Origin: AP-15 sp963788085 | GTDB lineage: Bacteria > Pseudomonadota > Alphaproteobacteria > ATCC43930 > CGMCC-115725 | DNA length: 64,000 nt | Assembly: GCA_963788085.1 (NCBI GenBank) | Contig: CAWBFS010000046.1 | Span: 1-64,000, forward strand | Direction: 5' to 3' | Part shown: positions 9,923-21,107 of the stretch, piece by piece | Numbering within the stretch: position 1 is the stretch's first letter | Layout of the letters: every line of letters begins with the position of its first letter | Position numbers and translations under genes: made by a program | Notes under the pieces: generated by a model | The model's database searches: none | Told to the model about the DNA's origin: nothing | Seen by the model: the letters and a program-made list of their open reading frames with translations, nothing else

Positions 9923-10018
9923 CTACAAGGCTCAATCAGGTCGCAAACCGGGTGGCAGCTCGCCGTCGTTCCGCTCGTTCCCTGCCAAAGAATTACAAGC
10001 TATTGAATGCGTCGATGT

Positions 10019-10108
10019 GGATGGGTGGCCGAGCGGTTTAAGGCACCGGTCTTGAAAACCGGCGTGCCCGCAAGGGTACCGTGGGTTCGAATCCCACCCC
10101 ATCCGCCA
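10019..10108 (+). tRNA. tRNA-Ser (anticodon UGA)
   Basis: A 90-base class II tRNA. The acceptor GGATGGG (10019-10025) pairs with CCCATCC (10098-10104), followed by discriminator G and an encoded CCA (10106-10108). The anticodon loop reads CTTGAAA, giving UGA for serine UCA codons. A long variable arm (GTGCCCGCAAGGGTAC) and the T-arm GGTTCGAATCC are visible. It borders lower-GC DNA on its 3' side, a common place for islands to insert, though no integrase is seen. Confidence 0.97.
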
Positions 10109-10322
10109 TCCTCCATTTCCTGCCGCCTCGGCCCGTCTCGATAACCCAGACGAGACGTACCATTCCACGCAAGCACATGCCTCACCGGTTTCCGTGCATA
10201 CCCGGCACAAGGCCGGGCACCAACGAATAGGGGCAGACTGAGTCATCTGAAAGCGTCAGAGCACTAGTCGGCCCGATCTGCTGATCTGCTCGAGATCTAT
10301 ATGGGCGTGAGGGCTGGGGCTT

Positions 10323-11128
10323 CTACACTGCATCGTATGGCCCCCGATCAGGGGAGTGACCAGACGGATACGTCGACAACAGGAAATAGCGAGCCGGTTG
10401 GTAATGGTTATCCGCCGTAAAGGGGGCCGCAAACCTGTCGAAAAGCAAATGGCTTCTTACAAAAAAGGCATTAACGCCAACGATATTACATCCTACGAGA
10501 CTGTAACCTTTGCGGTTTGAATTTTCGTGATCGCCACCAACGACGATCCGCTGTAATCAGACCTGCTCCAGCGATGTTCCCGATTGTATCGTTGAGCGAC
10601 GTTTAATGGTGGTGGGAATTTACCATTGTATTCGATAATGATGACCCGCGGCGTAACGGCATCGATCAACTCTAGAATAGGATATCATTTCCGTCAATGT
10701 CGATTAGACAACAAATCAATCTCACCTGTAAAATGTTCTCCGATCAGAGTGTTGATGTCTTCGCAAGTGATAAAGGCGGCTTTAACTCGTAACTTGCCCG
10801 CCGTCACAACATCGTGAAATCTTGCGTTGATTTGCGCCACATACCTATCGTTTCCCACAATCCGCAATCCGCTCCAGCCCTCCAGCAAAAGTTTGAGCGT
10901 ATTGTTCTCCAAGCCATTCCCAACGCCGAACTCAATAAATGTGCTTGACTTCAAACCGATGCGATTGAAAATTTCTTGAATGATGCCGTCCTCATCACAT
11001 TGCGAGTACACTTTGAAGCCGTACCGTTCCAGACGGTTTCCGTCACGATATTTATCGTAAGAAAATAGCGTTTGACGCGTGTGGCAGGCATTTCCATGAC
11101 CGGGCTCGGCTCTAGCGCAAAGCGCCAT
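10323..11128 (-). pseudogene. FkbM-like SAM-dependent methyltransferase family gene, frameshifted, lower GC
   Basis: The intact first part reads YGFKVYSQCDEDGIIQEIFNR, FIEFGVGNGLENNTLKLLLEGW and SGLRIVGND, a FkbM-type methyltransferase-like signature. Other frames continue the same protein: IDIDGND after a one-base shift near 10714, ILELIDAVTPRVIIIEYNGK after another near 10687, and GYSLVGCNIVGVNAFFVRSH after a third near 10530. It ends at the TAG at 10323-10325 (PYDAV). Reassembled length is about 268 residues. The region is visibly richer in A and T than its neighbours, suggesting horizontal transfer, perhaps with surface-polysaccharide genes. The GC-rich first ~15 codons may not belong to the original gene. 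Whether the indels are real decay or sequence errors is open. Confidence 0.65.
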
Positions 11129-11134
11129 CGGGCC

Positions 11135-11980
11135 TCACGACGAAGCTCTGGCGGGACCGCCAGACAAGATTGCCTGGCTGCGGGCTTCGGGCGAGAGTTC
11201 GCGGAGTGATTGGTAATAGGCCAGGTTTTGCTCCACCGAGGCGTCGTCGAGATCGATCCGGCCGAGCCGGGCCGCCTCTGCCGTGTTGCCGTTGAGGCCG
11301 TAGATCAGCGCCAAGGTCTGCCGCTCTTGCGCCGTACCGGATGCGGACACCGCCAGCGGCTGCAGCACCGAGATAGCGTTCGGATAATTGCCGCTGATCG
11401 CGAGCGACAAGGCGAGATCGACCGTTAGGGCCGGGTCGCCCGGCGCGCGGACGAGGCCGTCGCGATAATAAGCTTGGGCCTCCAAATGGCTCCCCGCCAG
11501 ATCCTTTGTCACGCCGAGCAGAAGCAGGAGTTTCGGGTCGTCTGGGCTCGCCTCCATCGCCTTGGAGAGCGGCGCCAAGGCCAATTCAGGCTTGCCGGTT
11601 TTCAAAAACGCCTTGGCCAGTCCGAGCTGGGCGCCCTGGGTGTCACCAGGTCTGACCAAGGCTGCGTTGTAACTGACGATCGCCTCGTTGACGGAGCCCA
11701 TCTGGACCAGCACATCGCCGGCCGCAATCAGCGGAGCCGGATCCTGGGGCGCCAATTCGGCGGCGCGCCGGTAGACGCCGAGGGCGTTGGGCAAATCGCC
11801 GCTGGATTGCGCCGCGGCGCCGATCCGCATCAGCATCGCATAGGTCGGGATCGGGCCGCCGCCGTCTCGGCCCTCGACGCTCAGGGGGTCGAGGTGAATC
11901 GGCGTCGTCACGCACCCCGCAAGCATCAGCGCGCCGAGGATCGAGCAAAACAATAGTAGCGGCGCAGACTTCCCCGTCAT
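11135..11980 (-). CDS. TPR-repeat lipoprotein, TadD-like
   Basis: A 281-residue predicted outer-membrane lipoprotein. The signal peptide ends in a lipobox (ILGALMLAGC). About five tetratricopeptide repeats follow, for example ALGVYRRAAELAPQDPAPLIAAGD and ALAPLSKAMEASPDDPKLLLLLGV. The architecture resembles TadD of Flp pilus systems, but no tad genes are nearby, so its assembly partner is unknown. The ATG at 11978-11980 is preferred over the longer frame because it places the signal sequence at the N-terminus. Confidence 0.8.
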   Translation of the reverse strand: MTGKSAPLLLFCSILGALMLAGCVTTPIHLDPLSVEGRDGGGPIPTYAMLMRIGAAAQSSGDLPNALGVYRRAAELAPQDPAPLIAAGDVLVQMGSVNEAIVSYNAALVRPGDTQGAQLGLAKAFLKTGKPELALAPLSKAMEASPDDPKLLLLLGVTKDLAGSHLEAQAYYRDGLVRAPGDPALTVDLALSLAISGNYPNAISVLQPLAVSASGTAQERQTLALIYGLNGNTAEAARLGRIDLDDASVEQNLAYYQSLRELSPEARSQAILSGGPARASS

Positions 11981-12167
11981 TCTGCGCGGTCCCCCCTGTT
12001 GCCCAAGACGTAAACCAAATCGTTGCACACCGGCCCCCGTCAGCAATTATGCAGGGAGCGTCAAAGCCGCGTCCAGAATTTATTAACCAATGCGGAAAAT
12101 GCCCGCCGCCCGCGCTTTTCGCGCAATGCCCGACAGGCTGCGGAAAAATACCTCTGCGAGCAAAAAC

Positions 12168-12250
12168 CGTCATTCCGGCCGCAGCGAAGCGGAGAGCCGG
12201 AATCCATAAGCCTTTGAAGTGGCTGGATTCCCGCTTTCGCGGGAATGACG
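12168..12250. repeat. palindromic intergenic repeat bounded by CGTCATTCC / GGAATGACG
   Basis: This 83-base unit begins CGTCATTCCGG and ends CGGGAATGACG, with inner pairs GGCTGGATTCCCGC and GCCGGAATCC in opposite sense. It lies in the 372-base gap between the TPR gene and alaS, which holds no gene. Related ends occur at 18481-18766 and 29062-29150, so it is one member of a dispersed family. Confidence 0.65.
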
Positions 12251-12352
12251 ACATAGACGTCGGCACGCTATGTTTCCGGCTGTCGACGAGTTTTTCAGCA
12301 GTCTGCCAACGCTCGCAAAACCCGCCGAATCGGGGCGCCGGACTTCCCCGAG

Positions 12353-15017
<2,665 letters not shown>

Positions 15018-15163
15018 AGACAAATTCTGGCCCTCCGCGGCGATCATACAAGGGGATATACAAGAGGCGACTACTAAGCCTTCCGCCCTGCCGTTTTGTA
15101 CAGGCTGACCCGCGCCCGTGTTTAACGCTCGGTAAATGAAGGGCGACTTAAGCTGCGCGCGCA

Positions 15164-16506
15164 ATGGATCTGGTGGAAGCGCGCCAAGCCTTTTCGGAAG
15201 AAACCTCGAGCAAGTTGGCCTATCGCCTGGCGATCCCGGTCGGTGTGCTGTGCCTCTACGCGATCATGGCGGGACTTTGGCTCACGGGGGCGCACTCGAT
15301 CTATTCTGGCACCCTGCGCCTGCTCGGCGTCGAACCGTTCAGCTTTCCATTTCTCGACACCCACGCCGTTCTGTCGGCCGCCGAATGCAAGCGGCAGGGG
15401 ATCGAGGTATACCTGTCCAATCCCTGCGACGCGCTCGGGCGCCCGCACGCTTATTCGCCGCTCTGGCTGGCGATCGTGCCGGGGTCTCTCGGGACTAGCG
15501 CGACGGAGTGGGTGGGCGCGAGCCTCGACCTGGTGTTCCTGCTTTCATTGACTCTCGTGCTGCGCCCACGCACTGCCGGCGAGCTGTTTATCTTCGGCGC
15601 CGCGGCGGTTTCGCCAATGACAGTCTATGCTGTGGAGCGCGCCAACAATGATCTCGCCGTTTTCCTGCTGGTGGTCTGCGGGGCGATCGCTTTTCACACT
15701 TCCGCGCCGTTACCGGCTGTTTCCTATGGCCTGTTCGTGGCCGCCGGCCTCCTGAAATACTACCCGCTCGCGCTGTTGGTCCTAGCCGCACGCGAAGGTC
15801 GGCGGGACGGCCTGGTCATTGCGGCAGCGGCGATTCGGCGCTGGTCGTCTTCGCTGTCGCCTTTTACCCCGAGCTGAGCATGGCGGCGGCCAGCATCCCC
15901 GCCGGAGCCTCTTATTTCACCGACGCCTTCTCTGCCCGCAACCTGCCGTTTGGGTTTGCGGAAGCCCTGGCCGGAGGCGCCCGCCGCATCCTGATCGCAG
16001 CGTCGCTGATGGGTGCGCTGTCCGGGTTGGCAGTTGCGCGAGCGCTTCGCACGGTTCGGCTGCTCGGGCGCGAGCAACTCGACTGGGCGGCGAGCGAGAC
16101 GCATTTCCTCGTCATTGGCGGCTTGTTGGTGGCGGCCTGCTTCTTCGCCGGCCAGAACATCGCTTATCGCGGCATTCTTCTCCTCCCAGTATTGTCCGGG
16201 CTGGTCTGCCTCCATCGATCGGTCAAAAACCCAGAGATACGACGCTTTTGCGGCCAGATGATCGCGGCGGTGCTCTTCGTCATGTGGGAGGAGTGCTTCC
16301 GGCGCGCGCTCCACGCCATGATCTCCCCGGTCCCCGGCGAGGGGTTGAGCTCGCACGCCGAGGTGTTCTTTTGGCTCGGCCGGGAGCTGGTATGGTGGTG
16401 GCTGGTTGTCGGGCTCGTCGCGCTCGTTATGTCGTACCTGCGGCAATCGCCTTTGGTGGAGATTTTCGGAAGAGCTGCCGCGGGTCCCGCCGCTTCCCCG
16501 GCCTGA
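15164..16506 (+). CDS. polytopic membrane protein, GT87/DUF2029-like (one frameshift)
   Basis: About 446 residues with some ten hydrophobic segments. After the first segment comes a periplasmic-looking loop (FPFLDTHAVLSAAECKRQGIEVYLSNPC) and HAYSPLWLAIVP, resembling polyprenol-phosphate-dependent GT-C glycosyltransferases of the GT87/DUF2029 type; KYYPLALLVLA is also typical. The frame changes near 15835, after which ALVVFAVAFYPELSMAAAS continues the protein to 16506. The sugar substrate is unknown. It is transcribed away from alaS. Confidence 0.65.
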
Positions 16507-16510
16507 CCGT

Positions 16511-16939
16511 TTAACGCAGCCGCGCTGCGACGGCTGGAAGGCCGGCGATGTCGATGCCGTGCTGGGCGGCTTCGGCGATCAGCGAGAGCGCGTTGGCCCC
16601 GTCGCGCATGCGGGTCAAAGCCCACAGCAGCGCCGAGCGGGTTCCGCTGCGGCAATGCGCCACTACCGGCGCCGGTCCGTCCCGCAACGCTGCGGCAAAG
16701 GCGTCGACATCGGCGCGCGACAATGTGGCGGCGGTGATCGGGATGTGGTGGTACGCGATCCCGTGCGCCTCGGCAATGCGCCGCGCCTCGGCGGCCGGAA
16801 GCTGCCCGGGGTCTTCGCCATCGGGGCGATTGTTGATGATCGTGCGCACACCGGCTGCGGCGAGCGCATCGATGTCGGCCCGATCGAGCCTGCCGGCGAC
16901 GCTCACTCCGGGGGCTAGCGCAAACAGCTCGGCTGACAT
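16511..16939 (-). CDS. DUF442 / TIGR01244 phosphatase-like protein
   Basis: A 142-residue protein with a cysteine phosphatase-like loop HCRSGTRSALLW (C-x5-R) and the N-terminal pattern GRLDRADIDALAAAGVRTIINNRPDGE. This is the TIGR01244/DUF442 family, often called sulfur transferase or BLH-type phosphatase-like protein. In several bacteria it is linked to sulfide handling. The ATG at 16937-16939 gives the usual short N-terminus; the longer open frame upstream is not conserved-looking. It converges with the preceding membrane protein gene. Confidence 0.82.
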   Translation of the reverse strand: MSAELFALAPGVSVAGRLDRADIDALAAAGVRTIINNRPDGEDPGQLPAAEARRIAEAHGIAYHHIPITAATLSRADVDAFAAALRDGPAPVVAHCRSGTRSALLWALTRMRDGANALSLIAEAAQHGIDIAGLPAVAARLR

Positions 16940-17024
16940 GCCGGTCCTCCGCGATGATCTGCGAGCAGCCTCGCAGCCCCAGGCGGTGGCGTCACCAATA
17001 AAAGCGGCGGCGTCACCAAAAAAA

Positions 17025-17498
17025 TCAGGCGGCGAATTGCGGCGGGCGCTGCATAAAGTCGCCGGCTCGGATCCAGAAGCGCTCGAGGCGGCGGAGCGCG
17101 GCGTTGGCGCCCTGCAGGTCTTCAACGCTCACCGCGGCGTCCGGCAGCATTTGGGCATGGCGTCGATGCATCGCGGTCAGGCTGTCGCGCAACCTGGTCC
17201 CCTTTTCGGTCAGGCGGACATGGATCGAACGCCGGTCGTGCAGCGAGCGCTGCTGCGTCAGATAGCCGTTCTCGACCATCTTCTTGACGTTGTACGAGAC
17301 ATTCGAGCCGAGATAGCAGCCCCGCAACGTGAGTTCGCCGACCGTCATCTCCGCGTCGCCGATATTGAACAGCATCATTCCCTGAACATTGTTGATGTCG
17401 TGGATCCCGAGCCCTTCGAGCTCGAGCTTTACGACCTCGAGAAAATGGCGGTGGAGTCGCTCGACGAGCGATATCACCTCCAGATATGCGGTATTCAT
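17025..17498 (-). CDS. MarR-family regulator, LdtR-like
   Basis: A 157-residue winged-helix regulator. The wing region is clear: MTVGELTLRGCYLGSNVSYNVKKMVENGYL, then SLHDRRSIHVRLTEKG. The NNVQGMMLFNIGDAEMTVGEL text is characteristic of LdtR-type regulators of alphaproteobacteria, which control L,D-transpeptidase and envelope-stress genes. The ATG at 17496-17498 (MNTAYLEV) is chosen over an upstream TTG because it has a purine-rich sequence before it and leaves the operator-like palindrome outside the gene. Confidence 0.85.
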   Translation of the reverse strand: MNTAYLEVISLVERLHRHFLEVVKLELEGLGIHDINNVQGMMLFNIGDAEMTVGELTLRGCYLGSNVSYNVKKMVENGYLTQQRSLHDRRSIHVRLTEKGTRLRDSLTAMHRRHAQMLPDAAVSVEDLQGANAALRRLERFWIRAGDFMQRPPQFAA

Positions 17499-17507
17499 CC
17501 GAGCCTC

Positions 17508-17538
17508 GCTTACCGGCAAAAAGACGGTAAGCTTACCG
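17508..17538. promoter_or_regulatory. probable operator of the MarR-type regulator
   Basis: Ten bases upstream of the regulator start is GCTTACCG (17508-17515). It is followed by a perfect 14-base palindrome CGGTAAGCTTACCG (17525-17538) that repeats the same half-site twice. Three copies of one half-site immediately before a MarR-family gene suggest autoregulation. Inferred from symmetry and position only. Confidence 0.6.
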
Positions 17539-17559
17539 CGGGTTTGTAAATTTATCGTT

Positions 17560-18459
17560 TCAAATATTATGGTCGGATTTGCCGATTAAGCGATAGATCC
17601 CAGAAAAATCGAGAACGCCGGCGCCGCCATCGACGAACAGCTGGTAAAGATTGGCGGCGGCTGCGCCGAGTGGGGTCACCGCCGCGGTTGCGCCCGCCGC
17701 CTGCTGCGCGAGCCGCAAATCCTTCAACATCATCGCCGCGGTAAAGCCGGGTGCATAGTCGCGGTTTGCCGGCGACGCCGGAACCGGTCCCGGCACCGGG
17801 CAATAGCTCGTCAATGCCCAGCATTGCCCGGATGATTTGGAACTGATGTCGAACAACGTCTGCGCCTCGAGCCCGAGCCGCTCGGCGAGCGAAAACGCCT
17901 CGCACACGGCAATCATCGAGACGCCGAGGATCATGTTGTTGCAGATCTTGGCCGCCTGCCCGTTGCCCGCCGGGCCGGCATGGACGATCGTCCGGCCCAT
18001 CGACGCCAATACCGGCTGGGCGCGCGCGAAGATCTCGGCCTCGCCGCCGACCATGAAGGTGAGGCTCGCCGCTTCCGCCCCGGCGACCCCGCCCGACACC
18101 GGTGCGTCGAGCATGTCGAACCCCGCTCCCTTAGCCGCTGCCGCCACCGCCCGCGCGGTCTCGACGTCGATCGTCGAGCAGTCGATCAGCAATGCGCCGC
18201 GCCGGGCGCTGGCGAGAATGCCGCCCGCGTCGAGATAGACCGAGCGCACCTGCGGGCCGGCGGGCAGCATCGTGATCACGATGTCGCCCGCGGCGGCGGC
18301 CTCGGCGGCCGACGCGACCGAATGGCCGCCCTTCGTCGCCAGCGCCTCCATAGCTCTCGGCACAAGGTCGAACCCGGTCACCCGGTGGCCGGCCCCGACG
18401 AGATTGGCCGCCATCGGCGCCCCCATATTGCCGAGCCCGATAAACCCGATCGTCGCCAT
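17560..18459 (-). CDS. mmsB: 3-hydroxyisobutyrate dehydrogenase
   Basis: A 299-residue beta-hydroxyacid dehydrogenase that oxidises 3-hydroxyisobutyrate to methylmalonate semialdehyde in valine breakdown. It shows the NAD-binding GFIGLGNMGAPMAANL, the substrate-binding DAPVSGGVAGAEAASLTFMVGG and the catalytic lysine in GNGQAAKICNNMILG. The C-terminal half contains the expected helical domain with YAPGFTAAMMLKDLRLA. It lies downstream of the hydrolase and dehydrogenase of the same pathway, separated by a repeat-bearing spacer. Confidence 0.93.
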   Translation of the reverse strand: MATIGFIGLGNMGAPMAANLVGAGHRVTGFDLVPRAMEALATKGGHSVASAAEAAAAGDIVITMLPAGPQVRSVYLDAGGILASARRGALLIDCSTIDVETARAVAAAAKGAGFDMLDAPVSGGVAGAEAASLTFMVGGEAEIFARAQPVLASMGRTIVHAGPAGNGQAAKICNNMILGVSMIAVCEAFSLAERLGLEAQTLFDISSKSSGQCWALTSYCPVPGPVPASPANRDYAPGFTAAMMLKDLRLAQQAAGATAAVTPLGAAAANLYQLFVDGGAGVLDFSGIYRLIGKSDHNI

Positions 18460-18480
18460 CGGTCTTCTCCTCCTGCCCCT

Positions 18481-18766
18481 CCCGTCATTCCCGCGAAAGA
18501 GGCTGTCAGCAAATTGGCCAATCCGGCTGTAGTGAGGTAGTGCGTGCTTCGAGACGCGCCCTGCGGGCGCTCCTCAGCATGAGGTAAGTCCTTATTGGCA
18601 TTAAGAAATCCTCATCCTGAGGAGGCCGCAAAGCGGCCGTCTCGAAGGACGCACGATGCCGATCCAGCCATATCGCAGATTTCCTGACAGCCTCGAAAGC
18701 GGGAATCCAGGGCAATAAGCTCCTTCGCGTGACGCCCTGGACTCCCGCTTTCGCAGGGGTGACGAT
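18481..18766. repeat. nested palindromic repeats in the valine operon spacer
   Basis: The 319-base gap holds no gene. An outer pair runs from CGTCATTCCCGCGAAAG (from 18484) to CTTTCGCAGGGGTGACG (to 18764). Inside it, roughly 18540-18655, is a second inverted repeat: TGCGTGCTTCGAGACG with CTCCTCAGCATGAGG, facing CCTCATCCTGAGGAGG with CGTCTCGAAGGACGCAC. One dispersed palindrome appears to sit within another. Confidence 0.7.
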
Positions 18767-18778
18767 CTCCGTTGCGGT

Positions 18779-19849
18779 CTATGCAAACCGCAGCTCGCGA
18801 TCGCCGATCGGCGCGAAATACGCGTCGACCATGCCGTCGGTAACCTCGGCGAGCGTCGGCGGGCGCCACTGCGGCTTGCGGTCCCGGTCGATCAGCATGG
18901 CCCGGACGCCTTCGTAGAAATCGTGGCCGGCCATGATGTGCTGGGTCAGCCGGTATTCGAGGGCGAGCGCCGCGTCGAGGTCGCAATCCCGCCCGATCGT
19001 CAGCTGGCGCAGGGTGATCTTGAGGCTGGTCGGCGATTTGGTCAGCAGGCCGGCTCGCGTTTCCTCGGCCCATTCCGCATCGACACCGCCGGCAGCCGAC
19101 CATGCAGCGAGCGCGTCTAGGATCGCCTCGACACTGTCCCGAGCAAAGCAGCGGTCGATCGCCGGTCGCAGCGCCGCGAGCGGGGCCGGAGCCGGATCGA
19201 CGGCGAAACGCCGCAAGCAGTCTTCCATCGAGGTGTGCTCGCGGCTCAGCTCATCGAGCAGCGCCTCGACGGAATCGCGTTTCACGGCATGCGTGGCGAA
19301 GCCGCAATAGAACGCGTCCGCCGCATTCACCCTTGCGCCGGTCAGGCCGAGATACCGTCCGACCTGCCCGGGGCAGCGGTTAAGAAAACGCGTCGCGCCG
19401 ACATCGGGAAAGAGGCCAATCCCGGTCTCCGGCATCGCGAAGAGAGTGCGTTCGGTGGCGATCCGATAGGCGCCGTTGACCGAAATCCCGGCACCCCCGC
19501 CCATCGTGATCCCGTCGATGACCGCGATGTACGGCTTGGGGAAATGGTGAATCCGCCGGATCAGCTCGTATTCTTCACGAAAGAAAAACGCGGGCAGGTC
19601 GGGGTCGCCGCTGATCCCGCGCCCCGCTTCATAGACTGCGCGCACGTCGCCGCCGGCGCAGAACGCCCGGTCGCCGGCGCCACGGACGACGACAGCATGT
19701 ACCGACGGGTCGGCTGCCCAGTCGCGCAATGCCGGGTCGAACCGGCGGTAATTGTCGAGGGTCAGTGCATTGAGCGCCTGCGGCCGGTTGATCGTCAGGA
19801 TCGCCAGGCCGCCCTTTCGGCCAAGCAGGATCTCGTCGGTATCGGCCAT
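18779..19849 (-). CDS. 3-hydroxyisobutyryl-CoA hydrolase (enoyl-CoA hydratase superfamily)
   Basis: A 356-residue crotonase-fold enzyme. The oxyanion-hole motifs are FCAGGDVRAVYEAG and DGITMGGGAGISVNGAYRIATE. Its length, longer than a ~260-residue enoyl-CoA hydratase, and the C-terminal LEYRLTQHIMAGHDFYEGVRAMLIDRDRKPQW match 3-hydroxyisobutyryl-CoA hydrolase, which releases 3-hydroxyisobutyrate in valine catabolism. Its ATG overlaps the stop of the upstream acyl-CoA dehydrogenase (TGATG), indicating translational coupling. Confidence 0.92.
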   Translation of the reverse strand: MADTDEILLGRKGGLAILTINRPQALNALTLDNYRRFDPALRDWAADPSVHAVVVRGAGDRAFCAGGDVRAVYEAGRGISGDPDLPAFFFREEYELIRRIHHFPKPYIAVIDGITMGGGAGISVNGAYRIATERTLFAMPETGIGLFPDVGATRFLNRCPGQVGRYLGLTGARVNAADAFYCGFATHAVKRDSVEALLDELSREHTSMEDCLRRFAVDPAPAPLAALRPAIDRCFARDSVEAILDALAAWSAAGGVDAEWAEETRAGLLTKSPTSLKITLRQLTIGRDCDLDAALALEYRLTQHIMAGHDFYEGVRAMLIDRDRKPQWRPPTLAEVTDGMVDAYFAPIGDRELRFA

Positions 19850-20988
19850 CAATTGCCGAGCAGGCGCCGCGCGATGATGACCCGCATGATCTCGTTGGTG
19901 CCTTCGAGGATTTGATGGACCCGCACGTCGCGCAGATAGCGCTCGATCGGGAAGTCTTTCAGGTAGCCGTAGCCGCCGAACAGCTGCAAAGCCTCGTTGC
20001 AGACATGAAACCCGGCATCGGTCGCGAGGCGCTTGGCCATCGCGCAGTGCATCGTCGCCTCCGGGTCGCCGCGATCGAGGCTCGCCGCCCCGCGCCGCAC
20101 CATCAGCCGCGCCGCATCGAGTTCGGTCGCCATGTCGGCGAGCCTGAACCGCAATGCCTGGAAATCGGCGAGCGGCTGGCCGAACTGCCGCCGCTCGAGC
20201 AGATGGTCGCGCGCCGCTTCAAGGCAGGCGCGCGCGCCGCCGAGCGAGCAGGCGGAGATATTCAAGCGCCCGCCGTCGAGCCCCATCATCGCGATCTTGA
20301 AGCCGTCGCCCTCATCGCCGAGCCGGTTGGCGACCGGCACGCGGCAGTCCTCGAAAATCACCATCGCGGTCGGCTGCGTGTTCCAGCCGAGCTTGCGCTC
20401 CTTTTTGCCGAAGGAGAGGCCCGGCGCATCCTTCTCGACGACGAGGCAGGAGATGCCCTTCGGCCCCGCCCCGCCGGTGCGCACCATCGTCACGTAGATG
20501 TCGCTGACCGACCCGCCGGAGATGAACGCCTTGGTGCCGTTGAGCACATACTCGTCGCCGTCGCGCACCGCGCGGGTGGCGAGCGCCGCCGCATCGGAGC
20601 CGCTGCCCGGCTCGGTCAGGCAATAACTGGCGAAATGCGCCATCGTCATCAGCTTCGGCAGAAACCGCGCGCGCTGCTCGCTCCTGCCGAAATGGTCGAT
20701 CATCCACGCTGCCATGTTGTGGACCGTCAGAAAAGCGGCGGTCGAGACGCAAGCCGCGGCAAGCTCCTCGAAGATGATCGTCGCGTCCATCCGGCCGAGC
20801 CCGCTGCCGCCAAACTCGTCGCCGACATAGATGCCGGCGAACCCCAGCTCCGCCGCACGTCGCAACGCCGCGACCGGAAATTCGCCGCGCTCGTCCCACC
20901 CGGGCGCCTGCGGCAGCCACTCCTCGCGCGCAAACGCCCGCGCGGTCTCCGCAAACGCCCGCTGCTCGTCCGAGAGATCGAAATCCAT
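19849..20988 (-). CDS. acyl-CoA dehydrogenase, probably isobutyryl-CoA dehydrogenase
   Basis: A 379-residue FAD-dependent acyl-CoA dehydrogenase. Signatures include CLTEPGSGSDAAALATRA (FAD/substrate loop), GTKAFISGGSVSDIYVTMVRT and the C-terminal QLFGGYGYLKDFPIERYLRDVR followed by QILEGTNEIMR with the likely catalytic glutamate. The neighbours encode the next steps of valine degradation after isobutyryl-CoA (hydrolase and 3-hydroxyisobutyrate dehydrogenase), so isobutyryl-CoA is the most likely substrate. A separate crotonase for the hydration step is not seen here. Confidence 0.9.
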   Translation of the reverse strand: MDFDLSDEQRAFAETARAFAREEWLPQAPGWDERGEFPVAALRRAAELGFAGIYVGDEFGGSGLGRMDATIIFEELAAACVSTAAFLTVHNMAAWMIDHFGRSEQRARFLPKLMTMAHFASYCLTEPGSGSDAAALATRAVRDGDEYVLNGTKAFISGGSVSDIYVTMVRTGGAGPKGISCLVVEKDAPGLSFGKKERKLGWNTQPTAMVIFEDCRVPVANRLGDEGDGFKIAMMGLDGGRLNISACSLGGARACLEAARDHLLERRQFGQPLADFQALRFRLADMATELDAARLMVRRGAASLDRGDPEATMHCAMAKRLATDAGFHVCNEALQLFGGYGYLKDFPIERYLRDVRVHQILEGTNEIMRVIIARRLLGN

Positions 20989-21107
20989 GGCGGGAGATAT
21001 AGGGTAGGCAGCCGCCGCGGAACCAGTGGAATGTTCCCAACGCGGATCGGTTCACCCGAAAATAGCCGTATTTGCAGGGTATAGATACCGCGCGCATTGA
21101 TTGGGGA

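Noticed and set aside
10019..10322. Integrative element attachment site at the tRNA-Ser 3' end
   Set aside because: I found no second copy of the tRNA 3' end and no integrase in the window, so only the suspicion is recorded.
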